64,000 nucleotides of DNA from Arthrobacter sp. OVS8 (lineage in GTDB: Bacteria; Actinomycetota; Actinomycetes; Actinomycetales; Micrococcaceae). Below are positions 55,638 to 64,000 of the stretch, in pieces (positions within the stretch are counted from its first letter, which is position 1; each line of letters opens with the position of its first letter). A program made the translations under genes and the position numbers. Under the pieces are notes generated by a model. That model made no database searches. It had not been told where the DNA came from and saw only the letters and a list, made by a program, of their open reading frames with translations. The stretch is from the NCBI GenBank assembly GCA_028370155.1, contig CP116670.1:3038001-3102000 (forward strand), given 5' to 3'.

Positions 55638-58262
55638 ATGCCCACCCCGCTCAACCAGTCCCTTGCCGACTCCGCCCTCCTGACAAAATCCCTGCCCCTG
55701 GGCCTGCTCCGTGCCTTTGTGCAGACCAACGCCGCCGACGACGGCCTGACGCCACAGCTGCTGGCGGAACTCAAGATCCTGGCCCGCACGCCGGGGCTGC
55801 TCGTGGCCTGCAATTACGGCGGCACCCTGTGCGAAGCGGAAGGCATTTCCACCGAAACCCTGCCGCTGGGCAGCGCCGCAATTGCCCTCCGGGCGCTGGC
55901 AGCCCTCCCGAACACGCACGCGGCCGTCATCTCCGGGCGCTCCCTGCGCGACCTGGCGGCCGTCTCCCGGCTCCCGGCCGAAGTGCACCTTGTCGGCTCG
56001 CACGGCGCTGAGTTCGACATGGGCTTCGCCCACGGGTTGTCGCTGGCCACCGAATCCGTGCTGCAGCAGGCCAGCCAGGCCCTCGCCGAAACCGTGGGCG
56101 CGTACCGCGGGATCACCATCGAGCGGAAGCCCGTCGCCGTCTCCGTGCACACCCGCCCGGCGAGCCCCGACGTCGTCGCACTGGTCACGCAGCAGGCCGA
56201 GGAAATAGCCAAGGCGCACGGGCTGTCCTATATTGTCGACGGCTCCGTCCTGGACCTGTCCGTGGTGGAACCGTCCAAGGGCGCCGCCATGGAACACCTG
56301 CGGTCCATGCTCGGGGTCAGCGCCGCCCTCTATGCCGGGGACGCCTCCAGCGATGAGGCCGCCATGGCCACCCTGCGCGGGCCGGACCTGGGCCTGCGCG
56401 TCGGCGAGGGCCCACGGCCGCGGCGCACCGGCTCCGGGATCCGGAGTCCTTCGCCCGGGTCCTGGCCATTCTGTTTGAACTCCGCCGGGCCTGGCTGTTC
56501 GGCGAAGACGCCGTCGGCCTGGAACGGCATTCCATGATCGGCAACGGCTCTTCCACCGCGCTCATCACCCCGGACGCCAGGATCTGCTGGATGAGCCATC
56601 CGCTGCCGGACTCGGGGTCCCTTTTGCCCATCTGCTCGGCGGTGACGCGGCGGGCCACTTCTCGGTGGAACCCGTGAAGGCCTCGCAGGTCCTGGGCCAG
56701 CGCTACGTGGACAGCACCATGATTGTGGAAACCCGCTGGGCCGACGTCACGGTTACGGACTACCTGGAACCGGCGCCGGAAGGCATCACCAGCCTGGTCC
56801 GGGTCCTCTCGGGGACCGGAGCGGCGCGGATTGTCTTTGCGCCCCGCCCGGACTACGCCAACGCGCCCTTCAGCATGGAGGCCCGCGGTGCCGAGCTGCA
56901 CGTCGTCGGAACGGCGGACCCGATCATCCTGCTCGCACCGGGCGTCGGCTTCACGATCACCTCGGACGGCCGCCATGCCACCGCCACCGCCGACGTCGAG
57001 CTGCGGCACGGCCCCGTCGTGCTGAACCTGCGCTGCGGCGACACGGAACCCCAGCGGGCCGAACCGCCGGAGGAGAACTCGCGCCGCGCCGCCGTCGCGC
57101 ATCATTCCCGGCGCTGGGTGCAGGCACTGCAGCTGCCCGCCGTGAAACCGTCCCTGGTCCGCCGGTCGGCCCTGGTGCTCCGTGCCCTGGTCCATGAGCC
57201 CACCGGTGCCGTGCTGGCCGCACCCACCACCTCCCTGCCGGAGGGGATCGGCGGCACCCGGAACTGGGATTACCGCTACTGCTGGCTGCGGGACGGCTCC
57301 ATGACGGTCAACGCGCTGGTGGACCTCGGCTCCACCGCGGAGGCGGAAGGGTTCCTGGCCTGGCTGGGCCAGATCCTGGCCCACGCCCCCGGCCCGGAGT
57401 GGCTGCACCCGCTGTATTCGGTCACGGGCGCGCCGCTGTCCACCGAGGCGATCATCGAAAGCCTCCCCGGCTACGCGGGCTCCCGGCCGGTGCGGATCGG
57501 CAACGCCGCGGACCACCAGGTGCAACTGGACGTCTTCGGGCCGGTCGCCGAACTGATTGATTCCCTCAGCGCGCGGCAGGGGTCCTGGCCGATGCCCACT
57601 GGGAGCTGATGGTCCAGATGGCCTCGGCCGTCCTGGCCCGCTGGCACGAGGCCGACCACGGGATCTGGGAGGCCCGGCGGGCACCCCGGCACCACATCTA
57701 CACCAAGGTGATGTGCTGGGTGGCGCTGGACCGGGCCCTGCGCACCGCTGCCCGGCACGGCCGGACACCGCTTCCGGAGTGGGAACCGGCGGCAACGGTC
57801 ATCCGTGAGGAGGTGCTCCGCGAGGGCTGGGACGACAGTGCCGCCTCCTACACCGTGGCCTACGACAGCCCGGACCTGGACGCCGCCGTGCTGCACATCG
57901 GGCTCTCCGGCCTGCTGGACGTCTCCGACCAGCGCTTTCTGGACACCGTCACGGCGGTGGAACGGGAACTGCGGGTGGGTCCCACCGTGTTCCGCTACCG
58001 GTACGACGACGGGCTGCCGGGCCTGGAGGGCGGTTTCCACATCTGCACGACGTGGCTGATCGAAGCCTACGTCGCGGTGGGCCGGATCGAGGAGGCCTGG
58101 GACCTGTTCGACCAGCTGGTCAACCTGTTCGGTCCCACCGGGCTGCTACCGGAGGAGTACGACCCCGGCACCGAAACCCACCTCGGCAACCACCCGCAGG
58201 CGTATTCACACCTGGGCTTCATCCGCTGCGCCCGGCTGCTGGACGCGCTCCCGAAAAACTAG
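55638..58262 (+). CDS. Trehalose-phosphatase-like (inactive HAD) domain fused to GH15 glycosidase (frame breaks)
   Basis: About 875 residues. Residues 1 to about 270 are OtsB-like (AAVISGRSLRDLAAVSRLPA, VHLVGSHGAEFD, LYAGDASSDEAAMATL). Motif I reads LLVACNYGGTLCE where OtsB has DxDGT: both the nucleophile and acid/base aspartates are replaced, and motif IV GDD is GDA. Phosphatase activity is therefore unlikely. The rest is GH15: SMIGNGSSTALITPDARICW, RNWDYRYCWLRDGSMTVNAL, and the catalytic-region ending LLPEEYDPGTETHLGNHPQA, then YSHLGFIR. GH15 includes glucoamylases and actinobacterial trehalases. Breaks at CCC 56411-56413, T 56622-56625 and G 57579-57582 are each repaired by one base. Confidence 0.85.
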
Positions 58263-58296
58263 GTCTTCGCGGGAACCGGGCGCGGGCTTAGCACTC

Positions 58297-59415
58297 TTAT
58301 TCGCAGGCGATGCCGTCGCGGTCGCCGTCCATCTTTTCGCGGTAGCCCGGCTGGCCGCCCGCAGCGGCGCGGCGCCGGCGGCACGGGCGGCGGCACAGTT
58401 CGCGTAGTACACCGTTGCCGGGGCAGGGGCAGGGGCAGGGGCGGGGGCAGGCGGGGCGGGTGCGACGCCGCCCCGGCCGCCGGTGTGGCCGGGGACGCCT
58501 GGCTGGCGGGAGCGGCGGTGTTCCGGCAGTCGGCCAGGACCCGGGCCATGGCGTCGTGCTCGGCCCGGGTGACCCACAGCCCGTAGCCGGCCTTGACCGA
58601 GATCTGGCGGGCCACGTAGTCGCAGCGGTAGGACTTGTTCGGCGGAAGCCAGGTGGCGGCGTCGCCGTCGCTCTTTTGCTGGTTGGCGGGGCCGTCCACC
58701 GCCAGCAGGTTCAGCGGATCGTTGGCGAAGGAGACCCGCTGGGCCTCCGTGAGCTGCTGGGCGCCCTTCTGCCAGGCGTCGCTGAGGGCCACCACATGGT
58801 CGATCTGGACGGCACTGCTGGTGCTGCTGCCGCGGAGGAAGTTGATCAGGGTTGCCGTGTAGGGATCGTTCAGGATGCCGGAGAGGACAACGCAGTCCCG
58901 GGTGCCGGGCTTGAGGGCGAGGTCGCTCAGGTCCCGGCGGAGCATGTCGTTCCGGGTGTCGCAGCCGTTGCGGTCCACGTCCGCCCAGGCCTGGCCGAAC
59001 TGATCGCGCGAGTAACCCGTTTTGGGCGCTCGTCCCTTGACCGGAATCGTCGCCAGCACGTCGAGGGCCTTAGCGGCGAGGGCAGGCTGCTTTTCCGGCA
59101 TGCTGGCAGCCGGGGCCGGCCCGGTGTTCTGCGGGGAACTTTCGGCCGTGGGCGCCGGACTGCCGCTCAGCGAGGGGACGCGCCGCCGGCGGCGGTCGGG
59201 GACGCGGACGGTGTCACGGCCGGGGCCGTTCCGGGGCTGGCGCAGGCGGTGGCGGAGATCAGTAGCAGCCCTGCCAGCCCGGCCGCGATCCAGTCAACGG
59301 CGCCGGGTTTGGCGGTGCGGGGCGTTTTGGCCGCGCGCTCGTTGTCGCCGCGCTGATCGTCCGGGTGCGTTATGACGCTGCGCTTGGTGTCCCCGTGTTT
59401 GGTACGCCTGTGCAA
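58297..59415 (-). CDS. Exported HNH (DUF1524/GmrSD-type) nuclease with C-terminal Excalibur domain (frame breaks)
   Basis: About 373 residues. A basic N-terminus and a hydrophobic segment end in a lipobox-like LLISATACASPG, so the protein is probably a surface lipoprotein or anchored. A Pro/Ser/Thr-rich linker follows. The nuclease domain has YSRDQFGQAWADVDRNGCDT, RNDMLRRDLSDL, the metal-site VQIDHVVALSDAWQKGAQQL, and NDPLNLLAVDGPANQQKSD. A Pro/Ala linker leads to an Excalibur domain (VYYANCAAARAAGAAPLRAG, ending DGDRDGIACE), a calcium-binding motif of extracellular nucleases. At least three breaks (near 59175, 58470 and 58355) split it. It may take part in extracellular DNA use or DNA uptake. 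Confidence 0.78.
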
Positions 59416-59490
59416 TTCTTCCCCGATTCGTGCGGTTGCCCCGTTACCCGCGGGACGGCTTAAGACCGGTCCCAGCCTACCGGCGCCAAC

Positions 59491-59557
59491 AGCAACGCGG
59501 GGTCACATCGCGCCCATGCGGAGGGGCGGGATGGGCGCGATCTGACCCCGCGTTGCT
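59491..59557. repeat. 27-bp inverted repeat between the oxidase and HNH nuclease genes
   Basis: Left arm 59491-59517 starts AGCAACGCGGGGTCA; right arm 59531-59557 is its reverse complement with one mismatch, around a 13-bp GC-rich loop. It lies just beyond the sarcosine-oxidase stop (59574), so it could terminate that transcript. The long, nearly perfect arms also suggest a dispersed palindromic element. Confidence 0.8.
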
Positions 59558-59573
59558 TCTGTACGGCCCGGGG

Positions 59574-60705
59574 TCAGCGGACCCCCGGGCGGGACGCGGA
59601 GAAGATTGCCGGCGCGGTGCCTTCTCCGGCGGCGAGGTCGGCGAGGATCCGCCCGACGACGGGGTGAATTTGAACCCGTGGCCGGAGAAACCCGCGCCGA
59701 TCACGAGCGGGCCGATGCGGTCGAGGACGAAGTTTTCGTCCACGGTGGTGGTGTACGTGCAGCTGACGTCGGTGAGGGAATTGGCATCCACTCCCGGGAG
59801 CCAGGTCCGGGCGTAGTGTTGCAGCGCCGCCATCTGTGCAGGCTCCGGCGTGAACGACCTCCGGTCCGGGTCCACCACCGGACCCACGCCGTGCCAGCCG
59901 GCTTTGATTCCCTCTCCCGGCGTCTGCATTCCGTAGACCGGGGAGTACCAGTCCGCGAACTCCGGGCCCTGGCCGGGGACATGGTTGAACCCGGGCCAGA
60001 GGGCGCCCTCGTCCCTGATGGCGAAGTGTGCGGGCTGTTCCTGCGTGACGGTGAGCCGCGGGAGGGACACCCGCCCGCCCAGCAGTTTCGCGGTCCACGC
60101 GCCGGCCGTGACCACGGCCTGCCGGGCGGTCAGCACCTCGGTCCGGCCGCCGGTGTCCAGGGTGAGCCGGACGCCGTCGTCCGCCACGGCAACATCCAGC
60201 ACCGTGACCCCGTGCCGGATGTCGGCCCCGCGGCCCGCGGCGAGACGCTGCATCACCGGCAGGGCGGCATCGGGATTCAACTGCCCGCCGTCGGGCATGT
60301 GCAGCACGTCGTGGTCGAAGCGGATGCCGCGCCAGCGTTCGGCGGCTTCGGCAGCAGGCAGGAACTCGGCCCGCAGGCCTGCCCCTGCAGGGCGTTCCGG
60401 ATGTCGCCCAGCCGCGGATCGGTCCCGTGGTTCACGACGCCGGTGCGCGCCAGGAGGCGCTGGCCGCCGTCAGTTTCGAGTTCGTCCCACAGACGGGCCG
60501 CTTCGGCCAGCATCGCCACGTAGTCCGGATCGGCGTAGGCGGGGTTGAAGTTCCGTGTGGTGCCGTGCGAAGCGCCGTTGCGGTGCCCCGGGCTGAACTG
60601 CTCCAGCAGGGTCACGTCCCGGCCGCGGCTGGCCAGCGCCCAGGCGGCTGCCGAGCCCATGGCTCCGCCGCCGATGACGACGGTGTCAAGGTGATGGGTC
60701 TTCAA
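59574..60705 (-). CDS. solA: N-methyl amino acid oxidase, MSOX/SolA type (frame breaks)
   Basis: About 378 residues. The Rossmann FAD-binding start is DTVVIGGGAMGSAAAWALAS. Next come SPGHRNGASHGTTRNFNPAY (the Arg/His segment of MSOX-type enzymes), AVVTAGAWTAKLLGGRVSLP and VIGAGFSGHGFKFTP near the C-terminus. Monomeric sarcosine oxidases and N-methyl-tryptophan oxidase remove N-methyl groups and form H2O2; the covalent-FAD cysteine is not clearly identifiable. The TTG at 60705 was chosen because GGAGG lies five bases upstream and it gives the usual N-terminus. Breaks near 60385 and 59655 are repaired by single bases, giving the end AIFSASRPGVR. The symbol is tentative. Confidence 0.8.
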
Positions 60706-60757
60706 GGGGTCCTCCGGATCGAATGGGTGCGGGAAGTGGGGTCGCGGCGGGCCGGGA

Positions 60758-61683
60758 TCAGGTGAGGAGCAGGGCCACAACGATCATGGCCGGCACGGCC
60801 ACCACGGTGGTGATCAGCACGGTGTCCCGCGCGACGGTGAGGCCGGTCCGGTAGCGGCTGGCGATGACAAAGACGTTCTGCGCGGTGGGCAGGGCGGCGG
60901 TCACCACCACGGCGAAAAGTGCCTGGTCTTCCAGCTGCAGCGCGAAGCGGGCGAAGGCGTAGGCCACCAGCGGATGCACCACCAGCTTGAAACCGCAGGC
61001 CAGCAGGGTGTCGGTCCGGCGGCCGCCGAAGCCTGCAGCGGCCGGGAACCGTTCAGGCTCATCCCGAAGGCGAGCAGCATGGCCGGAATGGCGGCCCCGC
61101 CAATCAGGTGGATGGGCTCCAACACCAGCGGAGGCACCTGCCATCCGGTGGCGGCCACCGCCAGGCCCAGGCCGGAGCCCACAATCATGGGATTCCGCAG
61201 GATCATCAGGACGAAGCTCAGCGGGGTGGTCCGGTGGGTGCTGGTGGTGGCGTCCAAGGCCATCAGGAACAGGGGAGTGAAGAAGGCCAGCTGGAAGATC
61301 AGCAGGGGCGCCACGTATTTGGCGTCCCCCAGAACGTACACGGCAATGGGGATGCCGAGGTTCGCGGAGTTGGCCAGCGAAGCGCTCATGGAGGACGTCA
61401 GGGACTCCGGCAGGGAGCGCTTGAGCAGGAAGCGGACGACGACGAAGAAGAGTGCCGCCGTCGCGATGGCGCCGACGGCCGCCACCAGCAGCGGGGCGGC
61501 GAAGACGTCGTGGACGTTGGCTTTGCTGAGCGTGTCGAACAGCAGGGCCGGGCTGGCGACGAAGAAGGTGAGCGCGCTGAGCACGGAGCGGGCGTTCTCG
61601 CCCAGGATTCCGCGCCGGCCGACGAACATGCCCACCAGGATGATGCACCAGACCACGAAGAATCCGGCGAGAACGCCTAGCAC
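60758..61683 (-). CDS. AEC-family transporter (auxin-efflux-carrier type; frame break)
   Basis: About 308 residues with ten helices. The N-terminal half is VLAGFFVVWCIILVGMFVGR, then ALTFFVASPALLFDTLSKAN and SANLGIPIAVYVLGDAKYVA. The C-terminal half has GGAAIPAMLLAFGMSLNGSR, FARFALQLEDQALFAVVVTA, and LPTAQNVFVIASRY (the broken-helix motif typical of the family). Bacterial AEC members export or exchange organic acids such as malonate or malate. The frame breaks near 61025; one base joins the halves. It lies 52 bp before the oxidase gene on the same strand, so the two may be co-transcribed. Confidence 0.85.
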
Positions 61684-61822
61684 GTGGCGGTCCGCGGCGC
61701 AGGGTGCGGGGGAAGGGTGGGGCTCACCCCTCCAGAGTAATCAGCTTTATTGGTTCCCGGCGCGCCTGTTACGCCGGCGGCTGTTACAGGGCTGTTTGTT
61801 TTTGCGGCGTGCCGCCGGGGCG

Positions 61823-62250
61823 TCAGTTCAGCGTGGCGTTATTCAGGGCAAACGGCGGGCGCATGATTCCGGGGTGTGGCCCTCCGCGGGGTCGTTGCCG
61901 ATCTGGACAATCTTGTTGTCCTTGTCCACATGGACCACCTTGGGGCTGTAGGCCCTGGCCTCATCCGTGGTCATCTGGGCGTAGGTGATCAGGATGATGA
62001 TGTCGTTCTCGTGCATAAGATGCGCGGCGGCACCGTTGATCCCGATCACGCCTGAACCGCGCTCGCCGGCAATCGTGTAGGTCTCCAGCCGGGCGCCGTT
62101 GGTGACGTCGACAATCGAGACCAGTTCGCCGGGCAGGATGTCGGCCGCTTCCAGCAGGTCCAGGTCCACGGTGACCGAACCGACATAGTGGAGGTCCGCG
62201 TGCGTGACCGTGGCGCGGTGGATCTTGGACTTGAATATTGTGCGATTCAT
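61823..62250 (-). CDS. panD: Aspartate 1-decarboxylase (frame break at the C-terminus)
   Basis: About 142 residues. PanD makes beta-alanine for pantothenate and CoA. The Gly-Ser self-cleavage site that produces the pyruvoyl cofactor is in [40 protein letters not shown] and [20 protein letters not shown] are also conserved. As given, the frame ends at 61843 with ESCARRLP. One more C at 61869-61870 gives the more natural ending [13 protein letters not shown] and a stop at 61823-61825. TAGACT (minus strand, 62260-62265) lies nine bases before the ATG. panB and panC are not nearby. Confidence 0.9.
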
Positions 62251-62311
62251 AACGGGACCAGTCTAACGCCGGCACGCCGACAGCGCTGTGAGCCAGCGAA
62301 CACCCGCCGGC

Positions 62312-63218
62312 TCAGCCGGCGGGCGGGATGGACGCCGCAGTCTCGGCCAGGATCTCCCGTGCGGCCAGGATCGCCGGGCGCGTGGCGCTGGAGCGGCGCA
62401 CCGAGGTGAAGATGGTCCGGTGCGGATCGCCCGGCAGGGTAATCAGCTGCGACGTCGTGCCCCTTCCGGTCCAGACGAGGTCCGGCATGAGGGCCACGGC
62501 GTTCCCGGATTCGATCAGCCGGATCTGGGCCTGAAGATCAGCCGTCTCGAAGCGGACGTCGGGCTCGAAGCCCGCGCTGCGGCAAGCCTGCTCCGCCCAG
62601 TGCCGGGACGCAGCCCCGCGGGGCTCCATCACCCACGCCAGCTCGGCGGTATCCGGAAGGAGGTGATCGCCGGCCGGCCGGGCCCGCGCGGCGGAACAGC
62701 GAGGCGGATCGCATCGCTCGTAAGCCGGAGGCGGTCGAGTTCGGCATACCGGGGAGCCGCGTGTCCGGGGTACTGTTCGGCAATCACCAGGTCGAAGTCA
62801 CGGGCCCAGGTCTCATGAAGCGCCGTTTCAGGTTCCCGCTGGGTCATTTCGATCCGCACCTCGGGGTAGCTGGACGCCATCCGAGTGAGGGCGTCCGGCA
62901 TCAGGGCCAGCGCCGCGGACTGGAAGACGGCGATGCGGACCGTGCCTGTCACTGTGGTCAGGGACGCTGCCAGATCCGCCTCGGCCTGTTCCAGCGTTTC
63001 CAGGAGCTGGGCCGTGTGCGCCACCAGGACTTCGGCCTGCGGGGTGAGCTGGACCCGGCGCCCGGTCTTGCGAAGAAGTTCGACGCCGGCCTCCTTTTCC
63101 AGGAGGGCCAGCTGCTGGGAGACCGAGGAGGGCTGTACTGGAGCGCCTCGGCGACCTCGGCCAGGGTGCCCCTGATCTTCAGTTCGCGCAGCAGGCGCAA
63201 CCGCCGGACATCCAGCAT
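62312..63218 (-). CDS. LysR-family transcriptional regulator (frame breaks)
   Basis: About 303 residues. The N-terminal HTH begins LDVRRLRLLRELKIRGTLAE, then VAEALQYSPSSVSQQLALLE once the break near 63133 is repaired. Its LysR effector domain follows (GTVRIAVFQSAALALMPDAL, ARDFDLVIAEQYPGHAAPRY, FETADLQAQIRLIESGNAVA). A second break lies near 62690. It resembles the ArgP/amino-acid-responsive branch of LysR proteins. It diverges from an amino-acid permease across a 143-bp region with a clear dyad, the typical LysR regulator-target arrangement. Confidence 0.83.
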
Positions 63219-63230
63219 CGCTATTCCTTT

Positions 63231-63265
63231 GTGAATTCTAATGCTTATTGATTAGGAGAATTCAC
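63231..63265. promoter_or_regulatory. Dyad in the LysR/permease divergent promoter region
   Basis: GTGAATTCT (63231-63239) and AGAATTCAC (63257-63265) are exact inverted arms around a 17-bp AT-rich centre, 13 bp upstream of the lysR ATG. The size and position suit a LysR binding site controlling both genes. Binding by this LysR protein is inferred. Confidence 0.55.
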
Positions 63266-63361
63266 TTTATCTAATGCAATCCGGGTTGCATACTGTTGTC
63301 GTTAAGTTACCCCCATCACAGGGTGGATTGATGGGTGCCATACCTTGAGCAGGAGGCCCTG

Positions 63362-64000
63362 ATGACAAAAGACATAGACAGGTCGGTCATGCGGCGCAAG
63401 CCCATCGACGACATCGAAGAAGAGAACCTTCACAGCGGACTGATGAAGAGCCTGGGGTTCTGGCAACTAACGGCCATCGGCGTCGGCGGCATCATCGGCG
63501 TCGGCATTTTCTCCCTAGCGGGCCTCGTCGCCCACGGCAGCGAGTCCGAACCCGGTGTCGGCCCGGCAGTGCTGTTTTCCTTCCTGATCGCGGGCCTCGC
63601 CTCCGCGGCGGCCGCGTTGTCCTACGCTGAATTCGCCGGCATGATCCCGCGGGCGGGTTCCGCCTATACCTATGGTTACGTGGCGCTCGGCGAAATCATC
63701 GGCTGGTTCATCGGCTGGGACCTTTTGCTGGAATACATCGCGATCGTGGCCGTTGTGGCGATCGGCATTTCCGGCTATTTCGACGCTTTCCTCTCCGGCA
63801 TCGGCATCAACATGCCCGTCTGGATGACGTCGACGCCGGACGAAGGGCTCGGCGGCATCGTCAACATCCCGGCGATCGCCGTCTGCCTGCTCGTGACCTG
63901 GATCCTGTCCCGCGGCACCAAGACCTTCGGACGGTTCGAGCTCATCGCCGTCGGGATCAAGGTGGTTCTGATCCTGTTCATCATCGGCCTCGGCATCTTC
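63362..64000 (+). CDS. APC-superfamily amino acid permease (3' truncated by window end)
   Basis: 213 residues are visible and the gene is still open at the window edge. After a short charged N-terminus come APC signatures: LGFWQLTAIGVGGIIGVGIF (helix 1 with the unwound GGIIG segment), FSFLIAGLASAAAALSYAEF (helix 2, consensus YAEF), MIPRAGSAYTYGYVALGEII and GWFIGWDLLLEYIAIVAVVA. These match the cationic-amino-acid-transporter-like branch (YfnA/CAT). AGGAGG lies about eight bases before the ATG. It diverges from the LysR gene, its probable regulator. The substrate is not assignable from this part. Confidence 0.9.
   Translation, partial: MTKDIDRSVMRRKPIDDIEEENLHSGLMKSLGFWQLTAIGVGGIIGVGIFSLAGLVAHGSESEPGVGPAVLFSFLIAGLASAAAALSYAEFAGMIPRAGSAYTYGYVALGEIIGWFIGWDLLLEYIAIVAVVAIGISGYFDAFLSGIGINMPVWMTSTPDEGLGGIVNIPAIAVCLLVTWILSRGTKTFGRFELIAVGIKVVLILFIIGLGIF

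Overview
The window is high-GC actinobacterial DNA, most likely from Arthrobacter or Pseudarthrobacter (Micrococcaceae). The evidence is the 16S sequence signature, an HU protein with a KKK tail, siderophore and sugar ABC loci of Micrococcaceae type, and frequent near-leaderless promoters. The sequence has a strong quality signature: about 45 reading-frame breaks in about 28 otherwise convincing genes. In nearly every case restoring one base to a C, G, A or T run repairs the frame. I therefore call these as genes with probable sequence errors, not as pseudogenes, and give the gene-wide span.

Layout. 1-5051: siderophore-iron uptake operon (binding protein, two FecCD permeases, ATPase, siderophore-interacting reductase). 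5365-9789: two SGNH hydrolase paralogues bracketing a YciI protein, a MarR regulator and a glutaminase-STAS-cNMP fusion. 9786-12489 (minus): a flavin electron-transfer operon (membrane ferric-reductase-like flavoprotein, exported FMN-binding protein, ApbE flavin transferase). 12998-13711: rpmB-rpmG-rpsN, all of the cysteine-poor (zinc-free) type. 13921-27084: two almost identical rRNA operons (16S-23S-5S, no spacer tRNAs) in direct tandem, about 7.09 kb apart, with a decayed P-type ATPase fragment between them. 27555-36889: HU, a CopD-CtaG fusion coupled to a thioredoxin-NHL protein, a membrane-anchored unknown, a HerA-like ATPase, a DJ-1/PfpI protein and a secreted GH25-like protein. 37064-40520: a very long exported coiled-coil protein and a luciferase-like oxidoreductase.

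40564-46475 is the most unusual catabolic locus: a GntR regulator coupled to a stand-alone Cache domain, an aldehyde dehydrogenase, an FAD sugar/alditol-oxidase-type enzyme and an EutH-family permease, with no ethanolamine ammonia-lyase or microcompartment genes. 46561-55459 is a LacI-controlled glycan locus (ABC importer, two GH130-type enzymes, one large exported protein), with two AACCGGTT operators overlapping the lacI promoter. 55638-58262 encodes a trehalose-phosphatase-like domain, which has lost both catalytic aspartates, fused to a GH15 glycosidase. The right end (58297-64000) holds an exported HNH-Excalibur nuclease, a sarcosine-oxidase-type enzyme, an AEC transporter, panD, a LysR regulator and a divergent amino-acid permease that runs off the window.

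No CRISPR array, tRNA gene, prophage or intact insertion sequence was seen.
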